DNA from: an uncultured Treponema sp.
GTDB taxonomy: Bacteria > Spirochaetota > Spirochaetia > Treponematales > Treponemataceae
NCBI GenBank assembly: GCA_949299755.1
Contig: CASGBA010000005.1
Span: 62,001-126,000 of the forward strand
Length of the DNA stretch: 64,000 nt
Direction: 5' to 3'
Below are positions 26,112 through 34,359 of this stretch, piece after piece (the first letter of the stretch is position 1; the number at the start of each line of letters is the position of its first letter). Position numbers and translations under genes: made by a program. Under the pieces are notes generated by a model. It had not been told where the DNA came from and made no database searches. It saw nothing but the letters and a program-made list of their open reading frames with translations.

Positions 26112-26609
26112 ATGGTAAAAGCGGTTTTTGCCGGATCTTTTGATCCCCCCACTTTCGGGCATTTGAATATAATTGAACGCGCGCGGGTTATATTCAGTGA
26201 GGTTCACGTGGTTGTGGCGGTGAATAGTGAAAAAAAATACCTTTTTTCGAAAAACGAGAGGCTTTCCCTTATGAAAGGGCTTGTTTCCAAATGGGGTAAT
26301 GTTTCCGTCCATGCCTGGAACACATTGATTGTGGAATATGCAAAAAAAATAGGCGCGGGCGTATTGATCAGAGGCGTTAGGAATCTGGCGGATTTTTCTT
26401 ATGAGTTTGATCTTGCCATGATGAATAAAGGTTTGAATCCGGGGATTGAAACCGTGTTTCTTTCCACCGATCCGGAATATTTTGTGCTCCGGTCAAGCGC
26501 CATCAAAGAACTTGCCGGCCTTGGAGGGGATGTCTCCTCGATGGTTCCGGAATCCGTGGCGGCGGCTTTGTATGAAAAATACAGACCGCTTGACAGAAAC
26601 AGTGGCTGA
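26112..26609 (+). CDS. coaD: pantetheine-phosphate adenylyltransferase
   Basis: Penultimate step of coenzyme A synthesis: 4'-phosphopantetheine + ATP to dephospho-CoA. The nucleotidyltransferase motif [35 protein letters not shown], and the C-terminal [20 protein letters not shown] are diagnostic. 165 aa is normal. The gene starts without a ribosome site and may be leaderless. rpmF follows 43 bases later, then acpP, whose product carries the phosphopantetheine group derived from CoA, and rnc. Confidence 0.95.
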   Translation: MVKAVFAGSFDPPTFGHLNIIERARVIFSEVHVVVAVNSEKKYLFSKNERLSLMKGLVSKWGNVSVHAWNTLIVEYAKKIGAGVLIRGVRNLADFSYEFDLAMMNKGLNPGIETVFLSTDPEYFVLRSSAIKELAGLGGDVSSMVPESVAAALYEKYRPLDRNSG

Positions 26610-26652
26610 GGCTATGATAACCGGAAATTATTCTTGAATGAGAGGTTGACTT

Positions 26653-26841
26653 ATGGCAGTGCCAAGGGCTAAAACGTCAAAAGCCCGCACCCGCAGAAGG
26701 CAGGGGCTGAATATGCGTCTAAAAGCGCCGGCTCTGGTTGAATGCGCCGGTTGCGGTAATTTAATTGTTTCTCACCGCGTATGCCCGAAATGCGGATTTT
26801 ATCGCGGCAGGCAGGTTATCATTCCGGAAAATAACGGATAA
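26653..26841 (+). CDS. rpmF: 50S ribosomal protein L32
   Basis: 62 aa. The start MAVPRAKTSKARTRRRQ is the classic basic L32 head. Two cysteine pairs, CAGCG and CPKCG, 13 residues apart, make it the zinc-binding form. ATG follows GAGAGG by 7 bases. It lies between coaD and acpP. In many bacteria plsX and fab genes separate rpmF from acpP, but they are absent here. Confidence 0.96.
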   Translation: MAVPRAKTSKARTRRRQGLNMRLKAPALVECAGCGNLIVSHRVCPKCGFYRGRQVIIPENNG

Positions 26842-26865
26842 AACAACGGATAAAAGGGGTGCATA

Positions 26866-27102
26866 ATGGACAAACTTTTTGAACAAATTCGGAAACTGAT
26901 TGCGGACAAACTTGACATCGATGAAGAGAAAGTAACTCTTGACGCTTCTTTCCGCCAGGATCTCGGTGCGGACAGTCTCGATACATACGAATTGGTGTAT
27001 GCCATCGAAGAAGAGCTTGGAATCCAAATTCCCGATGAAAAAGCCAACGAATTCGAAACTGTACGCGACGCATACGAATTCATCAAATCACAGCAATCAT
27101 AA
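26866..27102 (+). CDS. acpP: acyl carrier protein
   Basis: 78 aa acidic four-helix carrier of fatty-acid intermediates. The phosphopantetheine site is GADSLDTYELVYAIEEE, with the modified serine in DSL at about residue 37. ATG follows GGGG by 6 bases. It precedes rnc by 13 bases, the widespread acpP-rnc arrangement. Confidence 0.97.
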   Translation: MDKLFEQIRKLIADKLDIDEEKVTLDASFRQDLGADSLDTYELVYAIEEELGIQIPDEKANEFETVRDAYEFIKSQQS

Positions 27103-27115
27103 GGATTACAGCGCC

Positions 27116-27856
27116 ATGTTTTCGGAAAAAACCGGTATGTCCGGTGAGAGGAAACGGGCGCTGATACTTTTCCAAAAAAAGGTCGGATGCCGTTTTAAGA
27201 ATCCAGGCCTTTTGGATTTAGCTTTTCACCACCGTTCTTTTTCCAATGAAACTCCCCGGAATGGAGCCGCTCATATCAGAGTGAATAATGAGCGTCTTGA
27301 ATTTCTGGGTGATGCTGTCCTCGGGCTGGTAACCGCTTCCCGTCTTTATGCCAAAATGCCTGACAGTCCCGAAGGGGATTTAGCCAAAATAAAATCCGCC
27401 GTTGTGTCGGAAGATTCCCTGTCGGAAATAGCCTCCGGTCTGGGTGTTTCGGAAATGCTGGTGCTGGGAAGGGGGGAGGAGCTTTCCGGCGGACGTGAAA
27501 AAAAGGCCATTCTTGCTGACGCAATGGAAGCGGTAATCGGCGCCCTGTACATTGATTCCGGTTTTAAAGCCGCGGAGTCCTTTGTCCTTAAACTCATTGA
27601 TCCGCAGATTTCTTCCACCGTCTTGCATGGTAACAGAAGGGACTTTAAAAGCTTGTTGCAGGAATATGTCCAGAAACGCTATAAAACCATACCGGTCTAT
27701 AAACTCGAGGGAAAAACCGGGCCGGATCATGACCAGGTTTTTTCTGTTTCGGTGAATGTCCATGGAAAGGTTTACGGTCCCGCAACCGGTAAAAATAAAA
27801 AGGAAGCGGAGCAGGCCGCCGCAAAAGTTGCCTGTATGGAAATGAAGTTGGACTGA
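27116..27856 (+). CDS. rnc: ribonuclease III
   Basis: Cuts double-stranded RNA, including rRNA precursors. The signature HHRSFSNE, NNERLEFLGDAVLGLV (catalytic Glu/Asp) and ADAMEAVIGALYIDSGF mark the nuclease domain. The C-terminal double-stranded RNA-binding domain starts about residue 170 (DFKSLLQEYVQKRY) and ends GKNKKEAEQAAAKVACMEM. The start at 27116 has AAGGA 10 bases upstream. An in-frame codon at 26939 lies inside acpP and is not credible. 246 aa is normal. Confidence 0.96.
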   Translation: MFSEKTGMSGERKRALILFQKKVGCRFKNPGLLDLAFHHRSFSNETPRNGAAHIRVNNERLEFLGDAVLGLVTASRLYAKMPDSPEGDLAKIKSAVVSEDSLSEIASGLGVSEMLVLGRGEELSGGREKKAILADAMEAVIGALYIDSGFKAAESFVLKLIDPQISSTVLHGNRRDFKSLLQEYVQKRYKTIPVYKLEGKTGPDHDQVFSVSVNVHGKVYGPATGKNKKEAEQAAAKVACMEMKLD

Positions 27857-27962
27857 AAACTTTCCTCTTTTCCATCCGGTTCATCCGGGCTAAAAACAGG
27901 TTGTAAATCCGGAAAACAAAGATTTTCAGGGGAAACAGCCTTTGATTTTTATAAAGTGCGTG

Positions 27963-29345
27963 CTATTTTGCAGACAGTTTCCTGTGAAAAGCCTCCGCTA
28001 TTTTAAGCAGTTTTTCTTTTTCATTGTTTGCAGGGTCGGAAATAACCGTGGAAAATAATTCCCGTATTATCTGTCCCATTACCGGTCCGGCTGGAATTCC
28101 CGCGGCCATCAAATCATTTCCTGTGACAGCCAAATCCTTCACCGTCAGGGCCGATTTGGATTCTATTTCCTTTTCAATGCGTTTACCCAGTTCATCGAGA
28201 AGCATATTTTCCGCCGCGGGAGGAATATTTTGCCCTGGACCGGCAAAGGTTGCGGCGGAATCGGCTATCCGGAGCCGGAACAAATCGGGAATGTTTTCAA
28301 CCCCGGCTTTTACCGCAAAGCGCCGGACGGCGGCGTCTGACCAGGAAGGCTCATAATGGAACATATGCATTCCGATAAGATGGCACACGGCTTTTATTGT
28401 TTTTTGGGGGAAGCGGAGCCGTCTCATTATTTCTTCCGTGATGACGGCGGATTTTTTTTCATGGTTATAAAAAGTGTACCTTTCCTTTTCCCGGCTCCAT
28501 TCCCGGCATTCAGGTTTTCCGATGTCATGGAAAAAAGCCGCCGCCCTGACATTGAAGTTCCCGGAATCCGCAAAGTCGCATGCTTTCAGCATATGGTCAA
28601 GGACATCGTCCTTGTGGAAGCCCAGTTGCTCCACGCCCCGGCAGGCCGCCGCCTCCGGTAATATGAGTTCCAGAAGTCCCGTCCTTTCCATAAGCAGCAG
28701 CGCGGTGGATGGTTTTGGCGAAAGGAGTATTTTTATGAATTCATCACGGATTCTTTCCCTGGAAACCTTTGAGGTGGAGGAAATGCACCGGGGAATGCTT
28801 TCCAGGGTATCTTTGTCCACCGTGAAACCGGTTTGGCTGGCGAAACGGACACATCTTAACGGCCTCAGACCGTCCTCGGAAAAACGTTCCTCCGGATTGC
28901 CCACGGTTTTTATGATTTTATCTTTTATTGCCTGTCTTCCGCCGAAGGGATCTATGATTTTGCCGTCGGGAAGGCGCACCGCAATGGCATTCATCGTGAA
29001 ATCCCTTCTGGACAGATCCTCCTCGATGGAATCGGAAAAATCGATTTTGTCGGGATGCCTTGAATCCGAGTAACCTTCTTCCCGGCGGAAAGTGGTGCAC
29101 TCTATTTTTTTTCCTTTGAAAAAGACGGTGACCGTCCCGTGTTCTATACCGGTGGGGATTACTTTCCGGAAGAGTGATGTAACCTGTTCAGGGGATGCGT
29201 TTGTAGCCACATCCCAGTCCTCCGCGGTTTTATGGAGGAAAAAATCCCTCACGGCGCCGCCCACCATATAAACGGAAAAACCTTTCCGGGTGAAAAACTC
29301 CGAGAATTCCCTTAAAACCGCCGGAGGGCGCATATTGTCTTTCAT
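27963..29345 (-). CDS. CCA tRNA nucleotidyltransferase / poly(A) polymerase family with HD domain
   Basis: 460 aa class-II nucleotidyltransferase. The catalytic head reads VYMVGGAVRDFFLHKTAEDWDVATN (two carboxylates in DWD). RRDFTMNAIAV and the RNA-binding neck RPLRCVRFA follow. An HD phosphohydrolase domain then appears around residue 270 (AAFFHDIGKPECREW and FYNHEKKSA). The family adds or repairs tRNA 3' CCA ends, and the tRNA genes in this window do not encode CCA. Whether this member adds CC, A or CCA cannot be read directly. It is divergent from thiN, with a predicted promoter that gives an almost leaderless transcript. Confidence 0.9.
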   Translation of the reverse strand: MKDNMRPPAVLREFSEFFTRKGFSVYMVGGAVRDFFLHKTAEDWDVATNASPEQVTSLFRKVIPTGIEHGTVTVFFKGKKIECTTFRREEGYSDSRHPDKIDFSDSIEEDLSRRDFTMNAIAVRLPDGKIIDPFGGRQAIKDKIIKTVGNPEERFSEDGLRPLRCVRFASQTGFTVDKDTLESIPRCISSTSKVSRERIRDEFIKILLSPKPSTALLLMERTGLLELILPEAAACRGVEQLGFHKDDVLDHMLKACDFADSGNFNVRAAAFFHDIGKPECREWSREKERYTFYNHEKKSAVITEEIMRRLRFPQKTIKAVCHLIGMHMFHYEPSWSDAAVRRFAVKAGVENIPDLFRLRIADSAATFAGPGQNIPPAAENMLLDELGKRIEKEIESKSALTVKDLAVTGNDLMAAGIPAGPVMGQIIRELFSTVISDPANNEKEKLLKIAEAFHRKLSAK

Positions 29346-29383
29346 AGGAAAGTAAGTATACTAAAAACAGGAGTTTTTATGAA
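29335..29383. promoter_or_regulatory. divergent thiN / CCA-transferase promoters sharing one -10
   Basis: AGTATACT at 29355-29362 is a perfect palindrome. It serves as TATACT on both strands. Plus strand: TTGTCT (29335-29340) lies 16 bases upstream. Minus strand: TTCATA (29383-29378) lies 17 bases upstream. The minus transcript would start about 3 bases before its ATG. Confidence 0.4.
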
Positions 29384-30038
29384 AGCCCTTTTATTCACCG
29401 GCGGCGACAACCCAGATTTGAAAAAGGCAGCCTCTTTTTTCCGGGGGTGCGGATTTATTGCCGCCGCTGATTCCGGTCTCTCCACGGTGAAAAGCCTGGG
29501 GTTGTCACCCGATCTGATTGTAGGCGATATGGACAGTATCCCATCCGCCGCCCTTCTGGATGAATACAGGGATAGTGAGATAATCAGGCTGGACAGGGCA
29601 AAGGATTTCAGCGATACGGAATCCGCCCTCAGACTGCTTAAAGAAAGGGATTTCCGGGAAATTATCCTTGTGGGCGGTGGCGGCGGAAGATTGGACCATC
29701 TTTTTGCCATCGAAAGGCTTTTCCAGACGGAAGCCTTCCCGTCGGTTTGGCTTGCCGGGGAAAATGCTACTGTATATGTTTCAGCCGGGAGGGGCCGGCT
29801 GTTTGAAGCCCGCGGATTGGAAACGGGGGACACTGTTTCCGTTTTTCCTGTGGGTAAAGGTCCCCACGCAATAGAAGGAAATAACCTTCATTGGCGGCTG
29901 GACATCCCCTGGGATGAGGGCGCTTTCAGCTTGAGTAACTGGGCAGAATCGGATACCGTTTCCCTTACCGGAATGAAGGGGGCTTTTATATGCGTGCTTC
30001 CCCTCAAAGAAAGCCTTTCAGTGGGCTTTTTATCCTGA
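29379..30038 (+). CDS. thiN: thiamine pyrophosphokinase
   Basis: Converts thiamine to thiamine diphosphate with ATP. The motifs ADSGLSTVKSLGLSPDLIVGD, split as ADSGLSTV and PDLIVGDMDSIP, then AKDFSDTESALRLL and VGGGGGRLDHLF match the catalytic domain. The shorter C-terminal thiamine-binding domain ends with NLHWRLDIPWDEGAFSLSN. 219 aa is normal. ATG follows AGGAG. I looked for a THI-box riboswitch upstream and there is no room for one: the leader is only about 10 bases by the predicted promoter. Confidence 0.92.
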   Translation: MKALLFTGGDNPDLKKAASFFRGCGFIAAADSGLSTVKSLGLSPDLIVGDMDSIPSAALLDEYRDSEIIRLDRAKDFSDTESALRLLKERDFREIILVGGGGGRLDHLFAIERLFQTEAFPSVWLAGENATVYVSAGRGRLFEARGLETGDTVSVFPVGKGPHAIEGNNLHWRLDIPWDEGAFSLSNWAESDTVSLTGMKGAFICVLPLKESLSVGFLS

Positions 30039-30049
30039 CGGCATCGGGT

Positions 30050-30919
30050 CTATTGCCCGGTTCCTTCCGTTTGAAGGCTGCGCAACAGTTCCAAGGTTCC
30101 TGAGGCGTCATCCCTGGCAACGGCCAGAAAATCAATGAGGGAGGGGAACTTTTCCAGGAATGCGCCCCATTCCGCAAACCGCTTCATCTGTTCCTTTTCG
30201 TTTATATCCTCTTCCGCCGCACGGAGGGCAATGGATTCCGCCACCTGCCTGTGTTTTTCGCTGTAGGATGAGTAAACAGCCGCCCCTTCAGCATACAGGT
30301 TGAAATCGGGAAGGGATGAGTCTGTAACGCTAACGGAAAGTATTTCCAGTTCCGGTGAAATCTCTTCATTTAAATAATTGGAGAAGGCGGAAGGGTCAAA
30401 GAGGAAGGGGAGCTTTTTTCCGCCTTCCACCCGGTTGATGGCGGCCTCCGCCCCTTCATTCAGTATTTTTCCTGATACAGCGGAAAAAGCCCGGTTCGTT
30501 TCATTGGATATGAATGAATCCAGGTCTTCCTCCGACTTTAAGGCATATTTTTCCACCAAGGAATGGAGTTTTTCCGGCCGTGGCCTTACAGAAATGGCCG
30601 CTGAAATTTTCCAGGTGAAATCCGGTGAGCCGTCCAGGAATCTTGAGTAAAAGCTGGCGGAAGGCAGTTCCCCGGAATTTGACAAGGTTCCTTCCCAGGG
30701 TTTCATGCTGAAAACAAGAATTTCACAGTTGGTGGGCAAAAGCTTTTCCCATGCCCAGCGGAATTCTCCGGGACGCACCGGTATGGGGTCTATCCCGCTT
30801 GTTTTTGACATCATGATTCCTGTGTGCCCGTTGGGAACATAGAACTGAATCCATCCGAGAAAGAAAACGAATCCGCCGAAAATAGCCAGAATTATCACTG
30901 ATATTATAAATTTCTTCAT
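30050..30919 (-). CDS. membrane-anchored SPFH/band-7-like protein
   Basis: 289 aa. One N-terminal helix (FIISVIILAIFGGFVFFLGWI) is followed by FYVPNGHTGIMMSKTSGID and RPGEFRWAWEKLLPTN, the usual opening strands of SPFH-type proteins. The middle has ISAAISVRPRPEKL and a charged helical region. The C-terminus is amphipathic. The assignment rests on pattern, not a strict motif. It lies tail-to-tail with thiN (11 bases apart), and its start faces the small membrane protein gene at 31012. Confidence 0.6.
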   Translation of the reverse strand: MKKFIISVIILAIFGGFVFFLGWIQFYVPNGHTGIMMSKTSGIDPIPVRPGEFRWAWEKLLPTNCEILVFSMKPWEGTLSNSGELPSASFYSRFLDGSPDFTWKISAAISVRPRPEKLHSLVEKYALKSEEDLDSFISNETNRAFSAVSGKILNEGAEAAINRVEGGKKLPFLFDPSAFSNYLNEEISPELEILSVSVTDSSLPDFNLYAEGAAVYSSYSEKHRQVAESIALRAAEEDINEKEQMKRFAEWGAFLEKFPSLIDFLAVARDDASGTLELLRSLQTEGTGQ

Positions 30920-31011
30920 TTTTTGTCCTGCCCTTGAAAGTATTGCCCCTGAGGCAAAAAGGGGAGTAAAATACAGTAGGATTGTACTTCATTTTTGGAA
31001 AAAGGGAAAGC

Positions 31012-31377
31012 GTGAAAAAAACAAGAAGAAAGACTTTCAGCAAAAGGTATATTCCCAGAATAGAAATTCTTTACCGTATGGACCTTTTTCTCACGGTTCT
31101 TTCCTGCGCCCTGGCTGTTGTGTATTCCCTCGGCAATTTCCAGTATTTTTTGGATTCCACCCAGATTTTTATATTGAAGCTTATGGCGGCCAGTTCCCTG
31201 GCGGGTATATTCCTGGGGTTGGTGGTCATAGGGCAGGAGTTTTTTTCCGTTGTAAGGAAAAAACACAAATTCAGGCTTATCATGATGTCCACGACAGTCC
31301 TTTTTCTGTTGCTGTCCTCGGTTCTTCTTTTATCGACCCATGTCCTGCTCAAGCTCTCCCAGGGGTTCAGGAGTTAA
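31012..31377 (+). CDS. small integral membrane protein of unknown function
   Basis: 121 aa starting at GTG, chosen because GGGAAAG lies directly upstream. A TTG at 30982 would add 10 residues. A basic head (KKTRRKTFSKRYIPR) is followed by three hydrophobic helices: FLTVLSCALAVVYSL, AASSLAGIFLGLVVIG and MSTTVLFLLLSSVLLL. The KRYIPRIEILYR phrase is distinctive. I know no family. It lies upstream of aroH. Confidence 0.6.
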   Translation: MKKTRRKTFSKRYIPRIEILYRMDLFLTVLSCALAVVYSLGNFQYFLDSTQIFILKLMAASSLAGIFLGLVVIGQEFFSVVRKKHKFRLIMMSTTVLFLLLSSVLLLSTHVLLKLSQGFRS

Positions 31378-31396
31378 AACTGGACCCGTTGCTGTG

Positions 31397-31426
31397 TTGA
31401 CAATTTGAAAGACATGGCTGTATCAT
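31397..31426 (+). promoter_or_regulatory. aroH: aroH promoter, near-leaderless
   Basis: TTGACA at 31397-31402 and TATCAT at 31421-31426, 18-base spacer. The predicted start is 3-5 bases before the aroH ATG at 31437, and no ribosome site is present. Confidence 0.45.
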
Positions 31427-31436
31427 TCTCCAGATT

Positions 31437-31814
31437 ATGGAAGATGCAACCAGGCTTTTTGCTGTGCGCGGCGCCGTTTGCTGTGGGAATTCGGAAGACT
31501 CTATAAAAAAGGAAGTTAATTCCCTTTATCTTGAAATTCTGAAAAGAAACGGAATAGATGAGGGTGATATTGTTTCCATTCAGTTTACAATGACCGGGGA
31601 TTTGGATGCGTTGAATCCAGCCACTGCCCTCAGGCTGGGCGGTAACGCCCGGAATGTCCCTCTCTTTGTTTCCTTGGAACCCGGGGTGAAAAATTCCCTC
31701 GCCCGGACTGTCCGCATTATGATTACCTTTTACGGAAAAAATAAACCGGAGGCCGTTTACCTTAACGGTGCGGAGGTTCTCCGTCCTGATTTGAAGGCAG
31801 GTAAGCCCGACTGA
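31437..31814 (+). CDS. aroH: chorismate mutase, AroH class
   Basis: 125 aa monofunctional chorismate mutase of the AroH (trimeric, Bacillus-type) fold. It has FAVRGAVCC at residues 8-16 with the substrate arginine, VSIQFTMTGDLDALNPATA and LGGNARNVPLF. VRIMITFYG and VYLNGAEVLRPDL close the protein. It converts chorismate to prephenate for phenylalanine/tyrosine synthesis. The glycogen synthase gene begins 31 bases after its stop, so the two are probably co-transcribed despite unrelated roles. Confidence 0.92.
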   Translation: MEDATRLFAVRGAVCCGNSEDSIKKEVNSLYLEILKRNGIDEGDIVSIQFTMTGDLDALNPATALRLGGNARNVPLFVSLEPGVKNSLARTVRIMITFYGKNKPEAVYLNGAEVLRPDLKAGKPD

Positions 31815-31844
31815 TATTACTGATACTTTGGACTGGAAAAACAA

Positions 31845-33494
31845 ATGACGGGAAAACGGGAAAAAATTTGGATTGTAACACGTGAATATGCGGGAATTGC
31901 GGAAGCGGGTGGAGTAAAGAATGTAACCCAGTCGATGGCGGAGGGTTTGGAACGTTTCGGAAGGGAAGTTTCTGTTTTTATTCCAAAATACGGTTGTGTG
32001 GAAAATTCCGGTGTTAAGGCTTTTTCAACTGAAATTGCACTGGGCGGGGAAAACGTTGCCGTCTCTTTTTCAAAAATTTATGAGCATTCCGTTGAAATTA
32101 TTTTTATTGAGGCGGATATATTTTCGGAAAAACACGCGGTGTATACATATACAGACGATGACGAGAAAAATATTCCCGGTGCTGTGAGAGGGAAGGGACA
32201 TATTGATGCGGATAAGATGAATTCACTTTTCCAGTTGTCTGTTCTCAAGTATGCCGAAAGAACAGGCACCGCCCCCGCCGTTGTCCATTGTCATGACGGT
32301 CACACAGCCATGATTCCGGCTATGGTTAAAGCCGGTACAATTTATTGCTCGGATTTAAGGGAGCTTTTCAAGGATACTGTTTTTGTTACTACAATACATA
32401 ACGCCGGAGCCAGCTACAGGCAGGTTATTTATGATTTTGAAACAGCAAAGAGGCTTACCGGTATTCCTGAAAATGTTCTGGAAGCCGCTGTTTTTAACGG
32501 AAGGATAGAACCCTTTCTTTTGGCGGCGGCATACGGAAAACTTTCCACGGTCTCCCCTTGGTATGCTGAGGAGTTAATGTCGCCCCTTTACGACAGTGAA
32601 ACTGACGGGTTGTCCGGGGAAATATGCCGGCGGGGTATTAAAATCACCGGTATTACAAACGGCATTGATTTTTACCGGTATGATCCTTCGGAACCAGTCC
32701 GCTCCTATATTCCCTTTCCCTATAAACCCTGGAAGGGTGACCTGGACGGTAAATACCGCTTCAGGAAAATGCTCCTGGAAAACATCGACTTGCTTGATAC
32801 AGGCGGGGTTGTCCGTAGCGGAACCCTGGAACCTTCCGACAAGGCTGTTTTTTTCGCCTACCAGGGAAGGATTGTGGAACAGAAGGGGCTGAGGGTCCTG
32901 ATTGCCGCCGCTGAAATACTTTTGCAGAAAATCCCTTCTGCCCGGATTTTAGTCATGGGGCAGGGGGATCATTCCATCGAAAACGATTTGAAGAATTTCG
33001 CGGAAAGCCATTATGGCAAGGCCGTGTTCCTCCGGGGATACAACAAGATTGTGGCCCGACGGGTTATATGTATTTCTGATTTTGTGGTTTTACCCAGTGT
33101 GTTTGAGCCCTGCGGATTGGAGGACTACATCGCCCAGACTTTGGGAACCATCCCGGTGGCCCATGCGGTGGGCGGACTCCAGAAAATCAAGGACGGGGTC
33201 ACCGGCTTCCTGTACAAGTGCGCCGAGGGGGAAAATGAATCGGAAGTCCTCGGTTCCCTCCTTGTACGGCTGGCGGAAAAGGTTGTGGCGGTCAATCCTA
33301 AAAAAACGGATTGTGTCCAGGGCGGATTTTGCGACAGTTTGTCCTGCCGGGAAGGTTTGTGCAGGACAGCCGTCTGTTCCGATGTCCCGGAGTATATGAA
33401 GATAATAATGGAAGCCTCCAGGTATGTAAGGGAAAAATGCAGCTGGGATTTGGTGATTAAGGATTATTACCTGCCCCTTTATGAATCCAAATGA
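31845..33494 (+). CDS. second GT5 glycogen/starch synthase, divergent
   Basis: 549 aa. The GT5 donor motif is changed from KTGGLAD to AEAGGVKNV at about residues 18-26. The family fold is clear from VHCHDGHTAMIP, GITNGIDFYRYDP, AYQGRIVEQKGLRVL and VFEPCGLEDYIAQTLG. The protein is longer than GlgA, with insertions around residues 95-125 and near the C-terminus. The latter holds five cysteines in about 25 residues (CVQGGFC, SCREGLC, AVC), unusual for a GT5. It could be a second glycogen synthase or a related glucosyltransferase with another acceptor. The start ATG follows a weak GGA. Confidence 0.85.
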   Translation: MTGKREKIWIVTREYAGIAEAGGVKNVTQSMAEGLERFGREVSVFIPKYGCVENSGVKAFSTEIALGGENVAVSFSKIYEHSVEIIFIEADIFSEKHAVYTYTDDDEKNIPGAVRGKGHIDADKMNSLFQLSVLKYAERTGTAPAVVHCHDGHTAMIPAMVKAGTIYCSDLRELFKDTVFVTTIHNAGASYRQVIYDFETAKRLTGIPENVLEAAVFNGRIEPFLLAAAYGKLSTVSPWYAEELMSPLYDSETDGLSGEICRRGIKITGITNGIDFYRYDPSEPVRSYIPFPYKPWKGDLDGKYRFRKMLLENIDLLDTGGVVRSGTLEPSDKAVFFAYQGRIVEQKGLRVLIAAAEILLQKIPSARILVMGQGDHSIENDLKNFAESHYGKAVFLRGYNKIVARRVICISDFVVLPSVFEPCGLEDYIAQTLGTIPVAHAVGGLQKIKDGVTGFLYKCAEGENESEVLGSLLVRLAEKVVAVNPKKTDCVQGGFCDSLSCREGLCRTAVCSDVPEYMKIIMEASRYVREKCSWDLVIKDYYLPLYESK

Positions 33495-33532
33495 AACCGT
33501 TTTTGCTTATTGAGTATTTGACACTGCGACAG

Positions 33533-33554
33533 CCGCCTCCGGGCGGTTTTTTTT
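33533..33554 (+). terminator. intrinsic terminator after second glycogen synthase
   Basis: CCGCC-TCCG-GGCGG stem followed by eight T residues. Confidence 0.8.
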
Positions 33555-33574
33555 GTATTTTTGCGTAAAAAAAC

Positions 33575-33602
33575 TTGACAAATACTGGGGAGGGGGTAAG
33601 AT
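33575..33602 (+). promoter_or_regulatory. promoter of the small lipoprotein gene
   Basis: TTGACA at 33575-33580, 16-base spacer, TAAGAT at 33597-33602. The gene ATG is at 33632 with AGGAGA upstream. Confidence 0.5.
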
Positions 33603-33631
33603 GCACCTACATTATTTTTCAGGAGAAGAAA

Positions 33632-33997
33632 ATGAAAAAGATTTTACCAGCGGTTTTTGCGTTAGTTGTATGTGCGTCCGTCCTTTTTACTGTAGCCTGC
33701 TCTTCAGGCTCTTCGGATTCTTCAGGTTTATCGAATTCTTCGGATTCAAACCCGATTATAGGAACATGGGAATCCGTGAAGGGAGATTTTATTTATATTT
33801 TCAAATCCGATTATACTGTGGAAACTAAGGCTTATAGTGGGCAAAATTATACATGGGATTGGTCTATTACCGGAAATACGCTTAAAGTGGGATCTGAAGG
33901 TTATTGGATGACTTACCAATATACTATCGAAGCTGATAGACTGACACTTAATGGTCAAGGAGTAAGTGATACGATGGTTTTCCAAAGAGCATCCTGA
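33632..33997 (+). CDS. small lipocalin-like lipoprotein
   Basis: 121 aa from an ATG preceded by AGGAGA; longer in-frame starts lack a signal. The signal peptide LVVCASVLFTVAC ends at a lipobox cysteine, followed by a Ser/Gly/Asp linker. The remaining ~80 residues begin NPIIGTWESV and run as beta strands (YTWDWSITGNTLKVG, RLTLNGQGVSD). This is the lipocalin-like fold found in many small bacterial lipoproteins. Ligand unknown. It lies between a terminator and the tRNA promoter, so it is a single gene. Confidence 0.75.
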   Translation: MKKILPAVFALVVCASVLFTVACSSGSSDSSGLSNSSDSNPIIGTWESVKGDFIYIFKSDYTVETKAYSGQNYTWDWSITGNTLKVGSEGYWMTYQYTIEADRLTLNGQGVSDTMVFQRAS

Positions 33998-34100
33998 GAT
34001 TACGGAGGAATTCCCCGTCCGCCGGATATCCGGCTGTCTTTCAAGCTCCCTGCTGTCCCGGTGTTTTCCGGGGCTGGCAGGGGTAAAACCCTTGAATGCC

Positions 34101-34129
34101 TTGACATTTTTTTCAGCGTAATATATTAT
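34101..34129 (+). promoter_or_regulatory. strong promoter of the tRNA-Thr/tRNA-Tyr unit
   Basis: Perfect TTGACA at 34101-34106, 17-base spacer, TATTAT at 34124-34129. tRNA-Thr starts 21 bases later. Upstream at about 34050-34082 an inverted repeat (CCTGC..CCCGG / CCGGG..GGCAGG) probably ends the preceding transcript. Confidence 0.75.
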
Positions 34130-34149
34130 TGCCAAGCGTTAAGCACCGC

Positions 34150-34224
34150 GCCAACTTAGCTCAGCTGGTCCAGAGCACGTGATTTGTAATCTCGGGGTCC
34201 AGGGTTCGAATCCCTGAGTTGGCT
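34150..34224 (+). tRNA. tRNA-Thr (anticodon TGT)
   Basis: Acceptor GCCAACT/AGTTGGC, D arm GCTC/GAGC, T arm CAGGG-TTCGAAT-CCCTG, anticodon loop TTTGTAA. The anticodon stem is CGTGA/TCTCG, which leaves a T-T mismatch at the third pair (positions 29-41). Discriminator T; CCA is not encoded. Confidence 0.92.
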
Positions 34225-34235
34225 AGGCTTGAAAC

Positions 34236-34317
34236 GGGGAGATTCCCGAGCGGTCAAAGGGGGCAGACTGTAAATCTGTTGGCTCCGCCTTCCAAGGTTC
34301 GAATCCTTGTCTCCCCA
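34236..34317 (+). tRNA. tRNA-Tyr (anticodon GTA)
   Basis: Acceptor GGGGAGA/TCTCCCC, anticodon stem CAGA/TCTG with loop CTGTAAA, and a long type-II variable arm (TGGCTCCGCCT). T arm CAAGG-TTCGAAT-CCTTG. Discriminator A. Only 11 bases separate it from tRNA-Thr, so both come from one transcript. Confidence 0.95.
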
Positions 34318-34327
34318 TTCTTTATTA

Positions 34328-34359
34328 AGGACGAAAATCGGTTTTCCGTCCTTTTTTTT
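34328..34359 (+). terminator. intrinsic terminator of the tRNA unit
   Basis: AGGACG-AAAA pairs with TTTT-C-CGTCCT (one bulged C) around TCGG, followed by eight T residues. Confidence 0.85.

Noticed and set aside
26939-27115. Upstream in-frame extension of rnc
   Set aside because: It lies entirely within acpP in another frame, has no ribosome site, and the residues are not RNase III-like. ATG 27116 is the real start.
29346-29378. Thiamine riboswitch upstream of thiN
   Set aside because: Only 33 bases separate the divergent genes, too short for a THI-box aptamer.
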